Made by a program: the position numbers and the translations under genes
The notes under the pieces: model-generated
Told to the model about the DNA's origin: nothing
The model's input: only the letters and a program-made list of their open reading frames with translations
Database searches by the model: none
Part shown: positions 58,606 through 64,000 of the stretch, piece after piece
Position numbering within the stretch: the first letter of the stretch is position 1
Layout: each line of letters starts with the position of its first letter
Assembly (NCBI RefSeq): GCF_947507565.1
Contig: NC_089189.1
Location: 868,001 to 932,000, forward strand
From: Oscarella lobularis
Lineage: Eukaryota; Porifera; Homoscleromorpha; Homosclerophorida; Oscarellidae
Length of the DNA: 64,000 nucleotides
Reading direction: 5' to 3'

Positions 58606-60122
58606 CTAACTTGATGATGCAATGGCTCTCACGATTTCGGCAAGTAGCTCACCGCCAAGACCTGCAAAGTTGTCGTCACGGCACAGAGTCTTGAAATTTT
58701 TTGTGACAAACTGCAGAGCCACTTTCTTCAGCTCTCGGAAGCCAAACCTATCGGCTAAAGACAGATAATCGACAGCAGTTTCATTGGAAACTCTCCGAAC
58801 CAGATGTGCGATGCAGAACTCGTGCAAACTTTCAACAAGATATCGATCCGCCAAGACGAGTATATCTGGGATGATATGAGAATGCTTTAGAATCTCCAAG
58901 CAACCGGTGACGAGAAAAGTGATGACAGCGTTAAACGATTCGTACGTTGTGTCTTCGATGCAAATCGGAGTAGACTCGCTTGTGTCCTTTCTGGAATATT
59001 CTTTCCAATTGGACGAAAACATGCTGCTGAAATATTCGCTTCGAACGCAGAGGAGATTCGTGCAAACACTGATGCGTTTTCCTTCGACCAAAAATATAGT
59101 GTCACCCGCTGGGAGACTGTCACTGCCGTTCATCATCTTGGCCAAGTCGATCGACAGTTTAGGATCACGAAAAGTAGAAGCCTTTACTCTGACCCTACGA
59201 ACTGCGTTTGACTCTGTAAAGTAGAGGAATCCAGATTTGGAATCATAGAACAAGGATTCCGGTTCCAACGAAGCTAGGGCACCACTGCCGTCAACGGAGT
59301 TTCTTTCACCCGATCCGCACACAGTTTGCATTCCTGATGGCGCAACCATGTAGATTTTATAAGACAGATCACTGACATAGACGTTTCCTTCATCATCTAC
59401 GGCGACGCCAACGATTTCTTTAAAACCTGTGCCAATGGTTCCAACTTCATAATCTCGGCTGATCGTTCTTATAGCACTATTACGAAAGTCGGCCACATAC
59501 ACAGAACCGTCTGGTCCTATGGCCAGTTCATCAGGGTAATCAAATTTTGCTTCATTGCCGCGGCCGTCACGGTTGCCTGATTCACCCGAGGTACCCGCCG
59601 CCACGGACGTCGAAGCGGGTTCGGCATCGACCCGACTTTCGACGATAGTGCAATCCCAACAGGAAAATAACAAGCGTCCATCATCTGTTGCCACAATCCC
59701 TCGTGGATTAGAAAAGCCTTGATCGCCTAGTACAGTAGACACGGCTCCATCGCCTAATTTTACTTTTCTAATGCGGCCATTCACGTAATCAGCGACGTAG
59801 ATCGACGATTTGGAGGGTGAGACGGCGAGGCCTCTGGGTCCGTAGAACTTCGCCGTCGTTGAAGAACCGTCGCGAAATCCGGAGTTTCCCTCGACTCCGG
59901 CGAAGCACGAGGCTGTTCCAGACGAAGGATCGACTTTCCAGATGCAATGTTTGTCGTAGTCGGTGCAAAACACGCCTTCGTCTAGCACGACTATTCCGGA
60001 GAGTTCGGAGAACGATTGCGAACGTGAAACAGTCTCAACGAAGCCAACTAGATGCACGAAGAGACGTCCAAAGTGCAACGAACATGGCTGTCCACACGCT
60101 TCTTACCTTCGGTAGATGTCAT
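58606..60122 (-). CDS. NHL-repeat beta-propeller with C-terminal BTB/POZ domain, copy 3
   Basis: Exons 60107-60122 and 58606-60047 are joined over a 59-nt intron with the same ends as in copy 2. The spliced product has 485 residues. Differences from copy 2 concentrate in the propeller (for example PRGLAVSPSKSSIYVADYVN; CTIVESRVDAEP; LASLEPESLF, which lacks two residues), whereas the BTB region is nearly identical. The concentration of change in the putative binding surface would fit diversification of substrate recognition, but synonymous and non-synonymous changes were not counted. Confidence 0.88.
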
Positions 60123-60428
60123 TTACGGCCGCTTTTGGAAGAGTCTTTTATATCTAGTGCGCGCTAGACTACGCGGAGATTCCGCTGAGGTTCCGCGCTA
60201 AATAAGAGCACGTGTTGGATGTTGGACTATTTGGAGAAAATTCAGAGCCAGGCTTAGTACAGTGTAAATAATTGTAGAAATTCAAACAGACAAGCTGGCC
60301 ACGAATTTATTGATTTGTTGAAAGCTGTTGATTGTTAATAATTAAGCAACACTGCGTTTACTTTGAAACTGCATTAGACAAACAAAACAAAAGACATCCG
60401 CGTCAAAATTAACCCTGTCAATTATGTT
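60123..60428. other. Intergenic spacer between NHL-BTB copies 3 and 4
   Basis: 306 bp, with the copy 3 promoter on the left and a downstream region closely matching the other spacers (AATTATTAACAATCAACAGC on the minus strand). No gene seen. Confidence 0.75.
60145..60167 (-). promoter_or_regulatory. TATA box and CTAG dyad of NHL-BTB copy 3
   Basis: TATAAAAG begins at 60152 on the minus strand, 30 nt before the ATG at 60122; dyad CTAGCGCGCACTAG at 60154-60167. Confidence 0.7.
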
Positions 60429-60806
60429 CTAACTCGATGATGCAATGGCTCTCACAATTTCGGCAAGTAGCTCACCGCCAAGACCTGCAAAGTTGTCGTC
60501 ACGGCACAGAGTCTTGAAATTTTTTGCAACAAAGTGCACAGCCACTTTCTTCAGCTCTCGGAAGCCAAATCTCTCGGCCAAAGACAGATAATCGAAGGCA
60601 GTTTCTTTTGAAACTCTCCGAGCCAGATGAGCGATGCAGAAGTCGCGCAAACTTTCAACAAGATATCGATCCGCCAAGACGAGTATATCTGGGATGATAT
60701 GAGAATGCTTTAGAATCTCCAAGCAACCGGTGACGAGAAAAGTAATGACAGCATTAAATGATTCGTACGTTGCATCTTCGATGCAAATCGGAGTAGACTC
60801 GCTTGT
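60429..60806 (-). CDS. NHL-BTB protein, copy 4, C-terminal part only (cut by assembly gap)
   Basis: The frame is open from the gap edge to a stop at 60429 and encodes the second half of the BTB domain and the C-terminal helices (TSESTPICIEDATYESFNAV; ITFLVTGCLEILKHSHIIP; DRYLVESLRDFCIAHLARR; AFDYLSLAERFGFRELKKV; ending AIASSS). It resembles copies 2 and 3 closely, with changes such as DFCIAHLARR shared with copy 1 (DFCIGYMARR). The propeller half is missing because the sequence becomes N at 60807; this is an assembly limit, not a demonstrated truncation. Confidence 0.85.
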   Translation of the reverse strand, partial: TSESTPICIEDATYESFNAVITFLVTGCLEILKHSHIIPDILVLADRYLVESLRDFCIAHLARRVSKETAFDYLSLAERFGFRELKKVAVHFVAKNFKTLCRDDNFAGLGGELLAEIVRAIASSS

Positions 60807-61006
60807 NNNNNNNNNNNNNNNNNNNNNNNNNNNNNNNNNNNNNNNNNNNNNNNNNNNNNNNNNNNNNNNNNNNNNNNNNNNNNNNNNNNNNNNNNNNNNN
60901 NNNNNNNNNNNNNNNNNNNNNNNNNNNNNNNNNNNNNNNNNNNNNNNNNNNNNNNNNNNNNNNNNNNNNNNNNNNNNNNNNNNNNNNNNNNNNNNNNNNN
61001 NNNNNN
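60807..61006. other. Assembly gap (200 N)
   Basis: A run of exactly 200 N, a round number typical of a scaffold gap of unknown size. Coding sequence of NHL-BTB copy 4 enters from the left and satellite C from the right. Confidence 0.99.
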
Positions 61007-64000
61007 CTGTAATAAACTACAGCGAAATTACAGGGGGCTAGCCAGCGGGTCTCTCCTGTAATAAACTACAGCGAAATTACAGGAGCTAGACAACGGGTCT
61101 CTCCTGCAATAAATTACAGCGAAATTACAGGAGCTAGCCAACGGGTCTCTCATGTAATAAATTACAGCGAAATTACAGGGGGTTAGCCAACGGGTCTCCC
61201 TTGTAATAAATTACAGCGAAATTACAGGGGCTAGCCAACGGGTCTCTCCTGTAATAAATTAAAGCGAAATTACAAGGGCTAGCTAATGGGTCTCTCCTGT
61301 AATAAACTACAGCGAAATTACAGGAGCTAGCCAACGGATCTCTCCTGTAATAAATTACAGCGAAATTACAGGGGATTAGCCAACGGGTCTCCCTTGTAAT
61401 AAATTAGAGCGAAATTACAGGGGCTAGCCAATGGGGTCTCTCCTGTAATAAATTACAGCGAAATTACAGGGGGTTAGCCAACGGGTCTCTCCTGTAATAA
61501 ATTACAGCGAAATTACAGGGGCTACCCAATGGGTCTCTCCTGTAACAAACTGCAGCGAAATTACAGGGGGTTAGCCAACGGGTCTCTCCTGTAATAAATT
61601 AGAGCGAAATTACAGGGCTAGCCAACGGGTCTCTCCTGTAATAAATTACAAAGAAATTACAGAGGGTTAGCCAACGGGTCTCTCCTGTAATAAATTACAG
61701 CGAAATTACAGGGGGCAGACAACGGGTCTCTCCTGTAATAAATTACAGCGAAATTACACAGGGCTAGCCAACGGGTCTCTCCTGTAATAAATTACAGCGA
61801 AATTACAGGGGGTTAGCCAACGGTCTCTCCTGTAATAAATTACAGCGAAATTACAGGAGCTAGCCAACGGGTCTCTCCTGTAATAAATTACAGCGAAATT
61901 ACAGGGGCTAGCAAACGGGTCTCTCCTGTAATAAATTACAGCGAAATTACAGGGGCTAGCCAACGGGTCTCTCCTGTAATAAATTACAGCGAAATTACAG
62001 GGGCTAGCCAACGGGTCTCTCCTGTAATAAATTACAGCGAAATTACAGGGGCTAGCAAACGGGTCTCTCCTGTAATAAATTACAGCGAAATTACACGGGC
62101 TAGCCAACGGGTCTCTCCTGTAATAAATTACAACGAAATTACAGGGGCTAGCCAACGGGTCTCTCCTGTAATAAATTACAGCGAAATTACAGGGGGTTAG
62201 CCAACGGGTCTCTCCTGTAATAAATTACAGTGAAATTACAGGGGCTAGCCAATGGGTCTCTCCTGTAATAAATTACAGCGAAATTACATGGGGCTAGCCA
62301 ACGGGTCTCTCCTGTAATAAACTACAGTGAAATTACAGGGGTCAGCCGACACGTCTCTCCAGCAATAAAGTACAGCGAAATTACAGGGGGCAGACAACGG
62401 GTCTCTCCTGTAATAAATTACAGCGAAATTACAGAGGGCTAGCCAACGGGTCTCTCCTGTAATAAATTACAGCGAAATTACAGGGGGTTAGCCAACGGTC
62501 TCTCCTGTAATAAATTACAGCGAAATTACAGGAGCTAGCCAACGGGTCTCTCCTGTAATAAATTACAGCGAAATTACAGCGGCTAGCAAACGGGTCTCTC
62601 CTGTAATAAATTACAGCGAAATTACAGGGGCTAGCCAACGGGTCTCTCCTGTAATAAATTACAGCGAAATTACAGGGGCTAGCCAACGGGTCTCTCCTGT
62701 AATAAATTACAGCGAAATTACAGGGGGTTAGCCAACGGGTCTCTCCTGTAATAAATTACAGTGAAATTACAGGGGCTAGCCAATGGGTCTCTCCTGTAAT
62801 AAATTACAGCGAAATTACATGGGGCTAGCCAACGGGTCTCTCCTGTAATAAACTAGAGTGAAATTACAGGGGTCAGCCGACACGTCTCTCCAGCAATAAA
62901 GTACAGCGAATTTACAGGGGGTTAGCCAACGGGTCTCTCCTGTAATAAATTACAGCGAAATTACAGGGGGTTAGCCAACGGGTCTCTCGTGTAATAAATT
63001 ACAGTGAAATTACAGGGGCTAGCCAATGGGTCTCTCCTGTAATAAACAACAGCGAAATTACAGATGCTAGCTAAAGGGTCTCTCCTGTAATAAATTACAG
63101 CGAAATTGCAGGGGCTAGCTAACGGGTCTCCCCTGTAATAAATTACAGCGAAATTAATGGGGGTTAGCCAACGGGTCTCTCCTGTAATAAATTACAGTGA
63201 AATGAAAGGGGCTAGCCAATGGGTCTCTACTGTAATAAACTACAGCGAAATTACAGGGGGTTAGCCAACGGGTCTCTCCTGTAATAAATTACAGCGAAAT
63301 TACAGGGGGCAAGCCAACGGGTCTCTCCTGTAATAAATTACAGCGAAACTACAGGGGGTTAGCCAACGGTTCTCTCCTCTAATAAACTACAGCGAAATTA
63401 CAGGGGCTAGCCAACGTTTCTCTCCTGTAATAAATTACAGCGCAATTACAGAGGGCTAGCCAACGGGTCACTCCTGTAATAAATTACAGCGAAATTACAG
63501 GGGGTTAGCCAACGGGTCTCTCCTGTAATAAAATACAGCGAAATTACAGGGGGTTAGCCAACGGGTCTCTCCTGTAATAAATTACAGCGAAATTACACGG
63601 GATAATCAACGGGTCTCTCGTGCAATAAATTACAGCGAAATTACAGGGCTAGCCAACGGGTCTCTTCTGTAATAAATTACAGTGAAATTAAAGGGGCTAG
63701 CCAATGGGTCTCTCCTGTAATAAACTACAGTGAAATTAAAGGGGCTAGCCAATGGGTCTCTCCTGTAATAAACTACAGCGAAATTACAGGGGGCTAGCCA
63801 ACGGGTCTCTCCTGTAATAAATTACAGCGAAATTAGAGGGGGTTAGCCAACGGGTCTCTCCTGTAATAAATTACAGTGAAATTAAAGGGGCTAGCCAATG
63901 GGTCTCTCTTGTAACAAACTACAGCGAAATTACAGGGGGTTAGCCAACGGGTCTCTCCTGTAATAAATTACAGCGAAATTACAGGGCTAGCCAACGGGTC
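61007..64000. repeat. Satellite family C after the gap
   Basis: About 62 units. From 61007 to about 63682 the sequence follows 40125-42800 at a constant offset of 20882, including rare variants (CAGCCGACACGTCTCTCCAG; GATAATCAACGGG). It then jumps to match the block starting near 43043. The array runs off the window edge. Confidence 0.96.

Overview
The window is animal nuclear DNA, most probably from an early-branching metazoan such as a sponge. That placement is an inference. It rests on a complete tropomodulin gene (an animal actin-capping family), very short introns (52, 57, 59 and 75 nt) with GT...AG ends, and ankyrin-Roc and NHL-BTB proteins of the kind that are multiplied in sponge-like genomes. 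No bacterial operon structure, rRNA, tRNA or CRISPR array was seen.

Region 1 (1-46738) is almost entirely tandem satellite DNA. Six unit families can be read directly. Family A is a 21/24-bp GC-rich unit, at 1-2426 and 24375-28605. Family B is a 15/16-bp unit around the palindrome GGACAAATTGTCC, at four places. Family C is a 48/49-bp unit containing CTGTAATAAATTACAG, the dominant family, whose largest block runs 33734-46738. Family D is a 41-bp unit containing GAAGATAAAGTTGAGGGC. Family E is a 22-bp AT-rich unit at 7171-9316. Family F is a 19/20-bp purine-rich unit at 6121-6777. C and D alternate many times with the same junction sequences, so they have spread as a composite unit. Small single-copy islands interrupt the satellites at 2427-2681 and 28606-28865 (a duplicated pair), 5676-6120 and 8271-8622.

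Region 2 (46739-60806) is a gene island of about 14 kb with all confident genes on the minus strand. Reading in the direction of transcription from the right end: a fourth NHL-BTB gene cut by an assembly gap, three complete NHL-BTB genes in tandem, a 2.65-kb non-coding/uncertain stretch, a seven-exon tropomodulin gene whose exon phases all agree (349 aa), and an ankyrin-repeat gene that carries an 8-bp frameshift and runs into a Roc-type GTPase domain. That last gene is cut off exactly where the family C satellite begins. The three NHL-BTB genes share a 16-nt first exon, a 57-59-nt intron, and a TATA box 30 nt upstream of the start codon.

Region 3 (60807-64000) is a 200-base gap followed by family C satellite that is nearly identical to 40125-42800 (constant offset of 20882), so the order across the gap should be treated with caution.

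The long open frames inside the satellites arise because unit lengths are multiples of three and contain no stop codons; they are not annotated as genes. The observations most worth following are the six-frame-open palindromic satellite A, the splice-site-like and dyad content of satellite C at a gene edge, and the conserved promoter plus micro-exon of the NHL-BTB family.
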